A stretch of 64,000 nucleotides of DNA from an uncultured Chryseobacterium sp. (GCA_913778085.1 CAJYXJ010000013.1:212456-276455); one strand, 5' to 3'; numbered from the stretch's first letter, positions 32,756 through 42,700 are shown. Notes: generated from the sequence alone by a model not told the origin. Made by a program: numbers and translations.

Positions 32756-33664
32756 ATGGCAAATTTTGTTCTGATTGCAGTGTGCATTATCGCAGGAATG
32801 GTGTTCAAGGCAACCAAATCCATCCATCCTGACGCGCACAAAGGCATCAATACGTGGATCCTTTATCTGGCACTTCCTGCCGTTTCCTTCAAATACCTTC
32901 CGAAGGTGCAGTGGATGGCCGAAATGCTGTTCCCTGTAGTGGCCACTTTCCTGATTTCGGTAGCCTGCTTTTTCTTTATGAAAGGGTACAGCCGGTACAA
33001 AGGCTATTCCGGGCGTTCACGGAGTACGCTGGAACTGGTTAGCGGTTACAGCAACACTTCATTCATCGGTTTTCCGCTGGTGGCTGCATTTTATGGGGAG
33101 AACCTTTTAAGCATTGCCGTGATCTGCGACCAGACCATGTTCCTGGCCCTTTCGACGCTGGGCATCATCGCTGCGGTAAAAGGAGGCAGCCGGTCCGGGA
33201 GAATAAGTGCACAGTTCATCCTGAAAAGGCTTGTTACCTTTCCGCCTCTTATCGGGTGTATGGCAGCATTGGTTCTTTCAAGGTTCATCGATTTTTCATC
33301 GGCAGAGCCTTTCTTCGACAAACTGGCAGCCACCGTCAGTCCTTTGGCGCTCTTTTCAGTTGGACTTCAGCTGAAATTCAACGGCTGGAAAAAGCTGATT
33401 CCCCAAATGTCCGTTTCCATGCTCTACAAGCTGCTTCTGGCCCCGGCACTCGTTTTAGGGCTTGCCTTACTGGCCGGCATCAAAGGGGATGTAGCGAAGA
33501 TCACAGTCTTTGAAGCGGCAATGCCTACCGTTGTTACCTCAAGTATCATTGCAGAACAGTTTCGGCTCAATACCAAACTCACCAATTTAACCATCGGTTT
33601 CAGCATCATCGTTGGACTTTTCACCTCAGCCATCTGGTACCATTTAACCGAATTCTTCTTTTAA
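32756..33664 (+). CDS. AEC (auxin efflux carrier) family transporter
   Basis: Membrane protein of 302 residues with about ten helices in two inverted halves. It begins MANFVLIAVCIIAGMVFKAT and has the AEC motifs NTWILYLALPAVSFKYLP and VSGYSNTSFIGFPLVAAFYG in the first half and FEAAMPTVVTSSIIAEQF in the second. Family members export organic anions such as malate or auxin-like acids; the substrate here is unknown. Followed by a 537-bp non-coding spacer. Confidence 0.87.
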   Translation: MANFVLIAVCIIAGMVFKATKSIHPDAHKGINTWILYLALPAVSFKYLPKVQWMAEMLFPVVATFLISVACFFFMKGYSRYKGYSGRSRSTLELVSGYSNTSFIGFPLVAAFYGENLLSIAVICDQTMFLALSTLGIIAAVKGGSRSGRISAQFILKRLVTFPPLIGCMAALVLSRFIDFSSAEPFFDKLAATVSPLALFSVGLQLKFNGWKKLIPQMSVSMLYKLLLAPALVLGLALLAGIKGDVAKITVFEAAMPTVVTSSIIAEQFRLNTKLTNLTIGFSIIVGLFTSAIWYHLTEFFF

Positions 33665-34201
33665 TCCAGATATAAACCATTGGTACCCGAAATAAAATTA
33701 ATCGAGATCAGGCAATTCAAAACCACTCTCCAAACCCTCAAACTCCCTTACCCTCAACCTTATTCCCCTGATAAGGAGCTTCATCCGGCTATCCACTCTT
33801 ACTCCTCGCGCGATCGCTGATGCCACCGCCTGCTGTGGGGTAACCGTTTCTATCCGGGCTAGGGCAGCCTGCCTTTGTTCTGCATTTTGTGTTAAGATTA
33901 ACGAGTGCATAAAGGAGAACTTGATTAACTGTCTGGATGCTGGACGTGTAAAGTCAGTAAAACAATCAAAGGTCTTAATGGATATATAATTCATTAAAAT
34001 CGGGCTAATACTCATTTGCTGAGTGAAATCGAATATTCGACTGGGCCAAATGCCCTTGCGACCGAAAAATAAGCGAGTCATTATCCAATAAATTCTTTGC
34101 GACCCTGGCGTTTAAAAATAAATTAAGTCCCCTCCATTTACCTTCCTTAAAAATTGCACTTCTCTCCGGAAAATTTTAATTTTACACTTTAAATATTTCC
34201 C
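33665..34201. other. Intergenic region of 537 bp before priA
   Basis: No supported gene. It holds structured element copy B (33775-33869). The rest is AT-rich and unremarkable; a minus-strand frame (33698-34081) spans it but is a by-product of the element. Confidence 0.7.
33775..33869 (-). repeat. Structured intergenic element, copy B (RNA-like, on minus strand)
   Basis: Shares with copy A the blocks CTGCCCTAGCCCGGAT, GGTTACCCCACAGC, GCGCGAGGAGTA and GAGTGGATAGCCGGA followed by AGCTCC. TTACCCC can pair with GGAGTAA (one mismatch) and the outer CCGG blocks with each other. The central loop is 37 bp shorter than in copy A. Confidence 0.6.
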
Positions 34202-36649
34202 TTGAATTACGCCCAGATAGTTTTGCCGTTGAATGTAAAAGGATCTTTCACCTATAAGGTTCCTGAAGAAATGCAGTCTGAAATCCAGGTCGGAATGCGG
34301 GTGCTTGTTTCCTTCCGGGGAAAGAAAATTTATACCGGAATTGTATTTGAGCTGCACGACGAAGTTCCTGAAACCTTCCTCCCGAAAGATGTCATCAGCC
34401 TGCTGGATGATCAGCCGATCGTTCCCCAGGAGCAGATCCGGTTCTGGAACTGGCTGTCCGATTATTATCTTTGCGGGCTGGGTGAAATTTACCGTTTTGC
34501 ATTCCCTTCTTCCCTGAAGTTGGAAAGCGAAACCTACCTGAAGCTGAAACCGAACGTCACCGTCGATTTTGAAAACCTGGATGTCAACGAAATGTATCTC
34601 ATTCAGGCACTGGAAGTGCGCCAGCTGATCAACCTGACCGATATCGAAGCGTTTATTCCGAAAAAAGACATCATCAAAACCGTCAATTCATTAATTGATT
34701 TGCAGTATATTGAAATCGATGAAAAGATTGCGGAAAAATACAAGGCTAAAGAAATTGCTTATGTAAAGATTAAAGATGAAATCTTACATAACCAGAATCT
34801 GACGGAGATTCTTTTAAAATTAAACAAAGCCAAAAAACAGAAGGATCTTTTCCTCCATATCCTCGAAAAGCAGACTGAAAATCCGGACCTTCACCTTAAA
34901 AAATCAGACCTTTTTGAAGACGGGTATTTCGGAAGTTCCCATTTAAAGGCCCTGACCAATAAAGATCTGGTGGAGGAGTATTACATGCAGAAAGACCGGC
35001 TCGAAAGCTACGAAGGCGACATCGAGGAACTCGAAGAACTTTCCGAAGCCCAGAAATCCGCAAAATCGGAAATCGATGAGGCCTTTGAAGAAGGGAAGAA
35101 TGTCCTGCTTCATGGAGTCACTTCATCAGGGAAAACACACCTGTATCTGGAGAAAATCGAAGAATGCATCAAGGATGGGAAAAATGTGCTGTTTTTACTT
35201 CCTGAAATAGCCCTGACCAAGCAGATTACCCAGCGGCTGGAAAAGAAATACGGCCGTCAGCTCGGCTTTTACCACCAGAAACTTACCGATTTCGAAAGGG
35301 TGGAAGTGTGGCGCCGGATCCGCCAGAACGACATCAAAGTCCTCATCGGAACCCGGAATGCTTTGTTTCTGCCGTTTAAAAATTTAGGTCTTATTGTGGT
35401 AGATGAGGAACACGATTCTGCTTACCGGCCGAGGGAAGTATCGCCGTATTTCAATGCAAAAGATGCGGCCCTGGTGCTCGGGAATTTTTACAAAGCCCAT
35501 GTTATTCTGGGCTCGGCGACGCCTTCTGTAGAAAGTTATTACAATGCCCGGAAGGATAAGATGAAATACATTTTCCTGGAAGAACGCTTCGGCAACGTCA
35601 GTCTTCCGGAGTACGAAATCATCAACTTCAAGGAAGCCCAGGATTCCAAAAAAGTATCCGGGAATTTTTCGCTGCACCTGATTGATGAAATAAAAAAAGT
35701 ACTGGAAGAGCAAAACCAGGCCATCGTTCTGCACAACCGCCGGGGCTATGCCAATGTGGTGGAATGTGAGACCTGCGGCTATGTGAACTACTGCTCTAAC
35801 TGCGATGTGGTAATGACCTATCATAAGGCAGCTAACGAAATGAAATGCCACTACTGCGGCCAGCGCGCTTCCAAACCGAAGACCTGCCCGAAATGCCACT
35901 CCGAAAATCTCAACGAAAGAGGGGTAGGCGTGGAACAGATCCACGAAGAGGTTTCCAAGTTATTTCCGGACAACGAAGTAGACCGTATGGACGTGGATTC
36001 TATGCGAAAAAAGTTCGCTTACGAAAAGCTTTACGAAAAAATCGAAGACCGGGAAACCGATATTGTCGTCGGGACCCAGATGATCTCCAAAGGACTGGAT
36101 TTCGATCATATCGAGCTGGTGGCTATTCCGAAAGCGGATTCTTTATTATATGTACAGGATTTCCGGGCGGAAGAAAGAGCGTATCAGCTGATTACCCAGG
36201 TTTCCGGAAGAGCGGGAAGAGTTTCCGGGAAAGGAAAGATCCTTATCCAGACCTTTAATCCAGAACATTCTGTTTTTCAGTTGATTAAAATGCAGAATCC
36301 TGCCAGGATTTATAGATATATTCTTACGGAACGCCAGAAATTTCATTATCCGCCTTTTACAAAGCTGATCATGATCGGGATTAAACATCGCCGCGAAGAC
36401 AAAGCCAACCGTGCTTCCCAGTTTTTAGGTTCCATCCTCAGGAAGTATCTGCCGGAAGACTGTATTTTAGGCCCTGAAAAAGCACAGATTGCCAGGCTGA
36501 ATAACCTCTATCAGTTCCAGATTATGCTGAAACTTCCCCGCGGAAAAAAGTATGAAGAATATAAAAAACTTGTTCTCTTAAGCATTAAAGAATTTGAGGA
36601 AATCCCTGCTTATCAAAGTATTAAAAAAGACATTTTTGTAGATTTTTAA
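34202..36649 (+). CDS. priA: Primosomal protein N' (replication restart helicase)
   Basis: Replication-restart helicase PriA, 815 residues. The 3'-DNA-binding domain is at the N-terminus (NYAQIVLPLNVKGSFTYKVP); the helicase core has Walker A in LHGVTSSGKTHLYLEKIEE, DEEH in VVDEEHDSAYRPREVSPY, LGSATPS and a zinc-binding module of CETCGYVNYCSNCD and CHYCGQRASKPKTCPKCHS. The C-terminal IQTFNPEHSVFQLIKMQNP region is typical. The start is taken as TTG 34202: an in-frame TAA lies at 34190-34192, no ATG lies between, and the conserved N-terminal sequence begins right there. A TTG start is unusual for these genomes. Confidence 0.93.
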   Translation: MNYAQIVLPLNVKGSFTYKVPEEMQSEIQVGMRVLVSFRGKKIYTGIVFELHDEVPETFLPKDVISLLDDQPIVPQEQIRFWNWLSDYYLCGLGEIYRFAFPSSLKLESETYLKLKPNVTVDFENLDVNEMYLIQALEVRQLINLTDIEAFIPKKDIIKTVNSLIDLQYIEIDEKIAEKYKAKEIAYVKIKDEILHNQNLTEILLKLNKAKKQKDLFLHILEKQTENPDLHLKKSDLFEDGYFGSSHLKALTNKDLVEEYYMQKDRLESYEGDIEELEELSEAQKSAKSEIDEAFEEGKNVLLHGVTSSGKTHLYLEKIEECIKDGKNVLFLLPEIALTKQITQRLEKKYGRQLGFYHQKLTDFERVEVWRRIRQNDIKVLIGTRNALFLPFKNLGLIVVDEEHDSAYRPREVSPYFNAKDAALVLGNFYKAHVILGSATPSVESYYNARKDKMKYIFLEERFGNVSLPEYEIINFKEAQDSKKVSGNFSLHLIDEIKKVLEEQNQAIVLHNRRGYANVVECETCGYVNYCSNCDVVMTYHKAANEMKCHYCGQRASKPKTCPKCHSENLNERGVGVEQIHEEVSKLFPDNEVDRMDVDSMRKKFAYEKLYEKIEDRETDIVVGTQMISKGLDFDHIELVAIPKADSLLYVQDFRAEERAYQLITQVSGRAGRVSGKGKILIQTFNPEHSVFQLIKMQNPARIYRYILTERQKFHYPPFTKLIMIGIKHRREDKANRASQFLGSILRKYLPEDCILGPEKAQIARLNNLYQFQIMLKLPRGKKYEEYKKLVLLSIKEFEEIPAYQSIKKDIFVDF

Positions 36650-36715
36650 CATTTTTTAACAAAATTTATAGACTTTTTATAATAGTCTACTGAACTGCCA
36701 TACAACAATATTTTC

Positions 36716-36723
36716 TACATTTG
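36716..36723 (+). promoter_or_regulatory. -7 element for the dacB gene
   Basis: TACATTTG matches TAnnTTTG; a CTG rather than TTG lies at the -33 position. The implied leader is about 80 nt. Confidence 0.6.
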
Positions 36724-36810
36724 GGCGTTGATTATATGTTTGGCGTTTAACCTTCGATTTAACCCATCGGCAGTTATTCTATCCAAAGTATAGCAAAAAT
36801 TGAAAGATAG

Positions 36811-38283
36811 ATGGTAAATTTCAGGAAATATATTTCAGGTGTTGCATTGATAACCTCAGGGTTTTTCCTTGCACAGTCTACCGTTTCTACAGTACTTTAT
36901 TCTCAAGCGTACGAAAATCAGAAGAGCAGCTTAAACTTACCTTCACCGATCACTTCCATGGTGGAGAAGACGATTTTGTCGGCTAAAGAACTTGTAGATA
37001 TTAATGTGAACACAATGATGGCCGATCCGGTGCTAAAAAATGCAACCTGGGGATTTGTTGTGTACGACCCGAAAACGAAGAAAGTGATCTCTTCGTATAA
37101 TGAAAATACTCCGCTGGTCCCGGCTTCCACGACTAAACTGCTGACGACGGAAACCGCCATGAGCATGCTGGGAGAAAACTACCGCTGGAATACCCAATTG
37201 GAATATTCCGGAAATGTGGACGAAAACGGAGTACTGAACGGAAACCTCTATATCGTGGGCAGCGGTGATCCTTCGATGGGAACCAATAAAGGAGGCGCAT
37301 GGGCATACCGCGATATCGTGACAGACTTTAAGGAAGGGCTTTCCCGTGAAGGCATCAAAAAGGTAAATGGCGATATTATTATCCAGACCGCGCTTTTCAA
37401 AGGCACAATTTCGAAGCTTCCGGAAAATGTGGTTTGGTTAGAAAATAACAATTACTACTTACCGGCAGGAACCACACGTGAGATCAACCCGGCCAATGAA
37501 AAACTGATCGTGAAAAAATCAGCTGCCCTGTCGGCAGACAAAAAATTCTTTTACGTTTCGCCGTACAATAACCAGATGGTGTACGCCGATAAATACGAAG
37601 GTGATGGCGTTTTAACAACCAAATTGCCTGATGCGCCTGCTTATCTGGCCAATACCTTCAGGACAACTCTTGTAAAAAGCGGAATTCCTGTTACCGGAAA
37701 AGTGATTCCTAAAATGACCGATGCAAACCCTGAAGGAAGAAAAATGGTTTCGGTATACAAATCGCCTACTTTAGCGGATATTATTTATTATACCAACCAG
37801 CACAGTGATAACGGATTAGCGGAAGCTTTGTTAAAAACAGTTGGTTTCCAAAGTCTGGGTGACCAGACCACCGAATCCGGCAGAAAAGTGGTGACGGAGC
37901 ATCTGAAAAATCATGGGTTTGATATGCTGGGACTGAATTACATCGACGGCAGCGGACTTTCCAGAAGCAATAACGTGACGCCGATTGCCCAGGCTAAATT
38001 TCTGACCTCTCTGATGGATGAAAAGTTTTATAAAACATATCTGAGTTCATTGCCGGTCGGAGGACAGTCTGGAACACTCAAAAGAATGTTCAACGGTCTT
38101 GGAAACGGACAGGTTTTTGCCAAAACAGGAACCTTAAATAAGGTAAAGACGCTGGCCGGATATATGAAGACCAATACCGGGAAAACCTTGGTTTTTTCCC
38201 TGATGGTAAACAATTACGCAGGATCTGTGGATATGGTGAAAAAAAGGATGGAAAAAATTCTGGAACCTGCGCTCGATTTATAG
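36811..38283 (+). CDS. dacB: D-alanyl-D-alanine carboxypeptidase/endopeptidase (PBP4 type)
   Basis: Class C low-molecular-weight penicillin-binding protein of 490 residues, trimming peptidoglycan cross-links in the periplasm. It has a signal-like N-terminus (ISGVALITSGFFLAQS), the SxxK motif in LVPASTTKLLTTETAM, the SxN motif in NQHSDNGLAEALLK and KTG in VFAKTGTLNKVKTLAGY. The extra inserted domains of PBP4 fit the length. Single gene with its own -7 element and terminator. Confidence 0.92.
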   Translation: MVNFRKYISGVALITSGFFLAQSTVSTVLYSQAYENQKSSLNLPSPITSMVEKTILSAKELVDINVNTMMADPVLKNATWGFVVYDPKTKKVISSYNENTPLVPASTTKLLTTETAMSMLGENYRWNTQLEYSGNVDENGVLNGNLYIVGSGDPSMGTNKGGAWAYRDIVTDFKEGLSREGIKKVNGDIIIQTALFKGTISKLPENVVWLENNNYYLPAGTTREINPANEKLIVKKSAALSADKKFFYVSPYNNQMVYADKYEGDGVLTTKLPDAPAYLANTFRTTLVKSGIPVTGKVIPKMTDANPEGRKMVSVYKSPTLADIIYYTNQHSDNGLAEALLKTVGFQSLGDQTTESGRKVVTEHLKNHGFDMLGLNYIDGSGLSRSNNVTPIAQAKFLTSLMDEKFYKTYLSSLPVGGQSGTLKRMFNGLGNGQVFAKTGTLNKVKTLAGYMKTNTGKTLVFSLMVNNYAGSVDMVKKRMEKILEPALDL

Positions 38284-38305
38284 AAAATTAAAATTTAATT
38301 AATAT

Positions 38306-38348
38306 AAAAACCTTTTAATCAACGATTGGAAGGTTTTTTTTATCTTTG
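38306..38348 (+). terminator. dacB terminator abutting the next gene's -7 element
   Basis: AAAAACCTT (38306-38314) pairs with AAGGTTTTT (38330-38338) and runs into T. The T tract ends exactly where TATCTTTG (38341-38348), a perfect -7 element for the next gene, begins. Confidence 0.8.
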
Positions 38349-38365
38349 GTACAATTAATTTAAGA

Positions 38366-40288
38366 ATGAAGAAAATTTACTTTTTGATCCTGGGTGTTTT
38401 TGTTTTCCAGCAGGTTTGTGCACAGAATGAGAATATCGAATGGAAAGCCATGAGAGCGAAAGAAATTAAATCTTTTACCCATAAAATGGCGGTAGGAAAT
38501 ACCAATCCGAATACGTTGAATTATGACCTGCAGTATCAGAGGCTTGATCTTTCGATCAATCCTGCAGTTTATAATGTATCGGGGTCGGTTACTTCCCATT
38601 TCAAGCCGAATCAGAGTATGAGCAATATCTATTTTGATCTCGACAATCAGCTGACGGTTTCGCAGGTACAGTATCACGGAAATACGCTTACATTTCAGCA
38701 GCTTTCCACAAAAGAAATCAAAATCAATTTCCAGACAGCACTTGCTGCCAATGTACTGGATTCTCTTACCATAACCTATTCGGGAGCTCCGGCTACGGCC
38801 AATAATGCTTTTTTCAACGGAACTCAGGGCGGAACTGCTGTGCTGTCTACATTAAGTGAACCTTACGGAGCACAGGACTGGTTCCCGACGAAGCAGAGCC
38901 TCAATGACAAAATCGAAAGGGTGGATGTGAAAATTACCACACCTTCACAATACAGTGTGGCTTCAAATGGGAAACTGATGTCCGAAACAACTTTAGGAAA
39001 CGGGCAGAAACTTACCTTCTGGCGAACCCAATATCCTACGGCAGCTTATCTGGTGGCATTTTCAGTAACCAACTTTGTAAAGCTGTCAGATACGATGGGG
39101 AATCCTCCTTTTCCGTTCATCAATTATATATTTCCGTCCACTTCCACGAATACGACCAATATGAGTAATATAGACTGGACCAAAACGGTGATGAATACTT
39201 TTGAAACCTATTTCGGACCTTACCCTTTCAGAAATGAAAAATATGGTCACATGGAATTCCAGGCCGGCGGCGGAATGGAGCATCAGACGATGTCTTCCAT
39301 GGGAGGTTGGAGCAGAGGCTTGATTGCGCACGAGCTTACCCACCAGTGGTTCGGAGATAAAGTGACCTGTGGTGCATGGAACGACATCTGGCTTAACGAA
39401 GGTTTTGCCACATATGGGGAACATCTGGCCAACGAAAAATTACTGATGTCGAATACAGACTTTTTAAATTATCTTCTGGGTCAGAAAAATTATATTACCA
39501 GTTCTACCGGCGGAAGCGTTTATGTAGCAGACGCCAATCTTACCAACGTAGGAGCTATTTTTAGCGGAAGGCTTTCTTATTCGAAAGGAGGGTATGTTTT
39601 AAGAATGATCAAATGGATTCTGGGGGATGCAGCATTCTATCAGGCACTTCAGGATTATCATTCAAGACCTTCATTAGCCTACAATTATGTAAAAACCCAG
39701 GATTTTAATGCTTCATTATTAACCTCTACCGGAAAAGACTTTACTGAATTTTTCAACGACTGGATTTATGGTCAGGGGTATCCGACTTACGATATACGCT
39801 GGAAACAGGTGGGCAATACCGTTACGTTTCGTGCCGCCCAGACGCAGAGCAGCCCGACAGTAAGCTTCTTTGAAATGCCGTTGCCAGTAAAGGTAAACGG
39901 TACCGGAGGACAGGTTGCTTATTTTGCTTTGAACAATACCGTTAACAACCAGTATTTTACACAGACGGTGAATTTCCCGGTTGCCAGTGTAGAGTTCAAT
40001 TATGAATATCAGATCCTGGAAAAAAATTCTACCGTAGCCCAGGATAATACGTTGGCCATTTCGGAAGCCGTTAAAGACCAGTTTGCCTTATATCCGAATC
40101 CTGCCAAAAATGAACTGAACCTGAAAGGTATTGATCAGCCGACGGATTTCACCATCTATTTTATTGATGGAAAGCTGGTGCGGAGAGGAACCTACCAGCC
40201 TCAAAAGCCGGTTAATATTTCCGAATTGGTTTCCGGGACCTATATCCTGAAGATCAATGATAAGAATGTTAAATTTTTAAAGAAATAA
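38366..40288 (+). CDS. Secreted M1 family aminopeptidase with T9SS sorting domain
   Basis: Zinc aminopeptidase of 640 residues. A signal peptide (MKKIYFLILGVFVFQQVCAQ) precedes the beta-saddle domain (NYDLQYQRLDLSINPAVYNV). The substrate-binding GAMEN-like motif is GGGMEHQTM, and the zinc site HELTHQWFGDKVT (H322, H326) with the third ligand in NEGFATYGEHL. The C-terminus, FALYPNPAKNELNLKG to the end, is a type A T9SS sorting domain, so export through the type IX system is expected. The second such exoprotease in the window. Confidence 0.93.
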   Translation: MKKIYFLILGVFVFQQVCAQNENIEWKAMRAKEIKSFTHKMAVGNTNPNTLNYDLQYQRLDLSINPAVYNVSGSVTSHFKPNQSMSNIYFDLDNQLTVSQVQYHGNTLTFQQLSTKEIKINFQTALAANVLDSLTITYSGAPATANNAFFNGTQGGTAVLSTLSEPYGAQDWFPTKQSLNDKIERVDVKITTPSQYSVASNGKLMSETTLGNGQKLTFWRTQYPTAAYLVAFSVTNFVKLSDTMGNPPFPFINYIFPSTSTNTTNMSNIDWTKTVMNTFETYFGPYPFRNEKYGHMEFQAGGGMEHQTMSSMGGWSRGLIAHELTHQWFGDKVTCGAWNDIWLNEGFATYGEHLANEKLLMSNTDFLNYLLGQKNYITSSTGGSVYVADANLTNVGAIFSGRLSYSKGGYVLRMIKWILGDAAFYQALQDYHSRPSLAYNYVKTQDFNASLLTSTGKDFTEFFNDWIYGQGYPTYDIRWKQVGNTVTFRAAQTQSSPTVSFFEMPLPVKVNGTGGQVAYFALNNTVNNQYFTQTVNFPVASVEFNYEYQILEKNSTVAQDNTLAISEAVKDQFALYPNPAKNELNLKGIDQPTDFTIYFIDGKLVRRGTYQPQKPVNISELVSGTYILKINDKNVKFLKK

Positions 40289-40309
40289 TAAGAGCCGGCT
40301 ATAAAAATC

Positions 40310-40337
40310 AAAACCTTCAGCAATTCTGAAGGTTTTT
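40310..40337 (+). terminator. Terminator after the M1 peptidase gene
   Basis: AAAACCTTCAG (40310-40320) and CTGAAGGTTTT (40326-40336), an 11-bp perfect stem with a CAATT loop and trailing T. Confidence 0.88.
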
Positions 40338-40447
40338 GTCTTTAATACCAGTAGAATGAAATCGGATAATAAGAGTGCAGAGATCGTTCTGCAGAAATAA
40401 TTAAATAAAATAGTTCCATGCTGTAATATGTTTAATGAATAAAAAGA

Positions 40448-41326
40448 TTAAATCAGAAAATCCCGCTGTCGTTTAATGGCCCGGTTCGCTTTTCGCTTGG
40501 CCTTTCTTACTTTAAAATCAAACCATTTTTCTTTGAAAAGATTCCGCATCATATTGTCAAAGTGCCTGATCAATACTAAATTTTTGAATCCCCGCCATTT
40601 TTCCAGGAGGCTAGAAGGCAATGCCCTGATGGAAACCGAATATCCTTCCGTTTCATATTGAATGTAGTGCCACCATCCGGAAGGTATGTACAGGGTTTCA
40701 CCGGGCTTGATGACGGCTTCATAGCCGTTTACATATTTCAGTCCCGGAAATTCATTAAAATCAGGTTCTTTAATATTGGCTATTGAGTGGAAATTGTAAG
40801 GAAGTTTATACATCAGATCCGATTGTTCCCAGGGAAAAAGCCAGATTCTTTTAATCCCTTGGAATTGGGTGATAAAAACATGCGACATATCAATATCCAC
40901 ATGGTTTCGGGTAATTGAACCTTCACCGCCGAAAAACATAAAGGGAAGCCACTTTATAATTCTTCCTTTTGTCACGTCATTATAATGGATATCATTTTTA
41001 AGTTCAGGCTTAATGCTTAATAAGTTAAAGAGGAAAAGGCGGTGTTCGGTAGGAGAGGATGTAATCAGATCAAGGTAGTCTGCAAAAGTACTTTGCCCGA
41101 TCGGTTTGCTGGCGACTCTGTCCAAAGATTCGATTTCGCTGCCGTAGATATTTACTTTCTGTTCTCCTGCGATTTCTTTAAAATAATCGTAGTTCCATTT
41201 TTTAAAAGCCGGGCTTTCGGGAGCAACAAAGTCTTGCAAAATAATAGGTTTTGCAGGTTTCATATAGGTTTTGAGGAATTCTTCGGACGATATATTTCTA
41301 ATTTTTTGTATCGGTGACAATCTCAT
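40448..41326 (-). CDS. Cupin-8 / JmjC-like oxygenase
   Basis: A 292-residue protein of the cupin-8/JmjC type, Fe(II)- and 2-oxoglutarate-dependent hydroxylases acting on proteins or small molecules. The iron ligands are H and D in RNHVDIDMSHVF and H in IPSGWWHYIQYETEGYSVSI. The N-terminal PAKPIILQDFVAPESPAFKKW is a typical lead-in, and the C-terminus is very basic (KVRKAKRKANRAIKRQRDF), suggesting an RNA or ribosome partner; that is inference. Upstream lies a perfect 27-bp palindrome, nearly the same as one before cysH, so it may belong to the Rrf2-controlled sulfur regulon. Divergent from kbl. Confidence 0.82.
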   Translation of the reverse strand: MRLSPIQKIRNISSEEFLKTYMKPAKPIILQDFVAPESPAFKKWNYDYFKEIAGEQKVNIYGSEIESLDRVASKPIGQSTFADYLDLITSSPTEHRLFLFNLLSIKPELKNDIHYNDVTKGRIIKWLPFMFFGGEGSITRNHVDIDMSHVFITQFQGIKRIWLFPWEQSDLMYKLPYNFHSIANIKEPDFNEFPGLKYVNGYEAVIKPGETLYIPSGWWHYIQYETEGYSVSIRALPSSLLEKWRGFKNLVLIRHFDNMMRNLFKEKWFDFKVRKAKRKANRAIKRQRDFLI

Positions 41327-41343
41327 TTTCCTGATTTTAAAGA

Positions 41344-41351
41344 CAAATATA
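41344..41351 (-). promoter_or_regulatory. -7 element for the cupin-8 gene
   Basis: TATATTTG on the minus strand matches TAnnTTTG exactly and starts 3 bp downstream of the palindrome. Confidence 0.65.
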
Positions 41352-41354
41352 ATA

Positions 41355-41381
41355 ATTAGTCTACTAAAATTGTAGACTAAT
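41355..41381. promoter_or_regulatory. 27-bp palindromic operator, candidate Rrf2 site
   Basis: ATTAGTCTAC (41355-41364), spacer TAAAATT, GTAGACTAAT (41372-41381): arms perfect over 10 bp. It covers the region just upstream of the -7 element of the cupin-8 gene, fitting a repressor. A closely related site precedes cysH at 58152-58178. It lies 104 bp from the kbl ATG and could affect both genes. Confidence 0.7.
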
Positions 41382-41484
41382 TTGAAATATGATGATTTTT
41401 AAACAAACATTTAGAATAAAAAATAGAAAAGCCTTTACTTTACTGCCTTTTTATTAAATTAGCACATCATAAAAATTACTAGAA

Positions 41485-42681
41485 ATGATCTCTGAAAAGT
41501 ATCTTGAAAATTTACGGAACGAACTACAGAATATTGAGAATGACGGACTTTACAAAAAAGAACGGATCATCACTTCCCAGCAGAGTGCGGAAATCGAAGC
41601 CAACGGAAAAAAGCTTCTGAACTTCTGTGCCAACAATTATCTGGGATTATCCAACAATCCCGAAGTGATGAAAGCTTCCCAGGATATGATCGAATCCCAC
41701 GGTTACGGAATGTCTTCGGTACGTTTTATCTGCGGAACCCAGGATATCCACAAGCAGCTGGAGCAGAAGATTGCTGATTTCTTAGGTCTTGAAGATACGA
41801 TTCTGTACGCTGCCTGCTTTGATGCGAATGGCGGGGTTTTCGAACCTTTATTTACGGATGAAGATGCGATTATTTCCGATGAGCTGAACCATGCGTCGAT
41901 CATCGATGGAGTTCGTTTGTGTAAAGCTGCAAGATACCGTTATAAAAACAACAACATGGAGGATCTTGAAGCACAGTTAATAGCTGCTTCCGAAAAAAAT
42001 CACCGTTTTAAAATCATTGTAACGGATGGGGTTTTCTCCATGGACGGAATTGTAGCCGACCTGAAAGGGGTTTGTGACCTGGCTGATAAATATGATGCTT
42101 TGGTGATGGTAGACGATTCCCATGCTACAGGATTCATCGGGAAAACAGGTCGCGGAACCCATGAAGCCAATGAGGTGATGGGCAGGGTAGATATTATTAC
42201 CTCAACCTTAGGAAAGGCTTTGGGCGGCGCACTTGGCGGATTTACTTCCGGAAAAAAAGAGATCATTGATATGCTGAGACAGCGTTCCAGACCGTATTTA
42301 TTCTCTAACTCTTTAGCTCCGGGAATTGTAGGAGCGGCACTGCAGGTGCTGGATATGATTTCCGAAGATACTTCCCTTCGCGATAAGGTAATGGAAAATG
42401 CCGAATATTTCAGGACGGAAATGAAAGCCAAAGGTTTTGATATTCCGGATGGCGATGCAGCGATTGTTCCGGTAATGCTTTACGATGCACCTTTAGCCCA
42501 GAAAATGGCAGAGAAGCTGATGGATGAAGGGATTTATGTGATCGGATTCTTCTATCCGGTCGTTCCGAAAGGAAAAGCGAGAATCAGGGTTCAGCTTTCT
42601 GCGGCTCATACCAGGGAACATCTGGATAAAGCCATTGCCGCTTTTGAAAAAGTAGGAAAAGAGCTGAATGTGATTTCTTAA
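41485..42681 (+). CDS. kbl: Glycine C-acetyltransferase (2-amino-3-ketobutyrate CoA ligase)
   Basis: PLP enzyme of 398 residues converting 2-amino-3-oxobutanoate and CoA to glycine and acetyl-CoA, the second step of threonine breakdown through threonine dehydrogenase. Blocks: [75 protein letters not shown] and the PLP lysine in [15 protein letters not shown]. Full length. Threonine dehydrogenase is not in the window. A palindromic operator lies in the divergent region with the cupin-8 gene. Confidence 0.94.
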   Translation: MISEKYLENLRNELQNIENDGLYKKERIITSQQSAEIEANGKKLLNFCANNYLGLSNNPEVMKASQDMIESHGYGMSSVRFICGTQDIHKQLEQKIADFLGLEDTILYAACFDANGGVFEPLFTDEDAIISDELNHASIIDGVRLCKAARYRYKNNNMEDLEAQLIAASEKNHRFKIIVTDGVFSMDGIVADLKGVCDLADKYDALVMVDDSHATGFIGKTGRGTHEANEVMGRVDIITSTLGKALGGALGGFTSGKKEIIDMLRQRSRPYLFSNSLAPGIVGAALQVLDMISEDTSLRDKVMENAEYFRTEMKAKGFDIPDGDAAIVPVMLYDAPLAQKMAEKLMDEGIYVIGFFYPVVPKGKARIRVQLSAAHTREHLDKAIAAFEKVGKELNVIS

Positions 42682-42700
42682 AGGATAAATAGCTCTACAT

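Noticed and set aside
33698-34081. A 127-residue minus-strand frame across the priA upstream region
   Set aside because: It covers structured element copy B, has no recognisable domain, and the equivalent frame is not kept at copy A.
36684-36690. AGTCTAC before dacB, like half of the Rrf2-type palindrome
   Set aside because: The second arm is absent, so it is probably chance.
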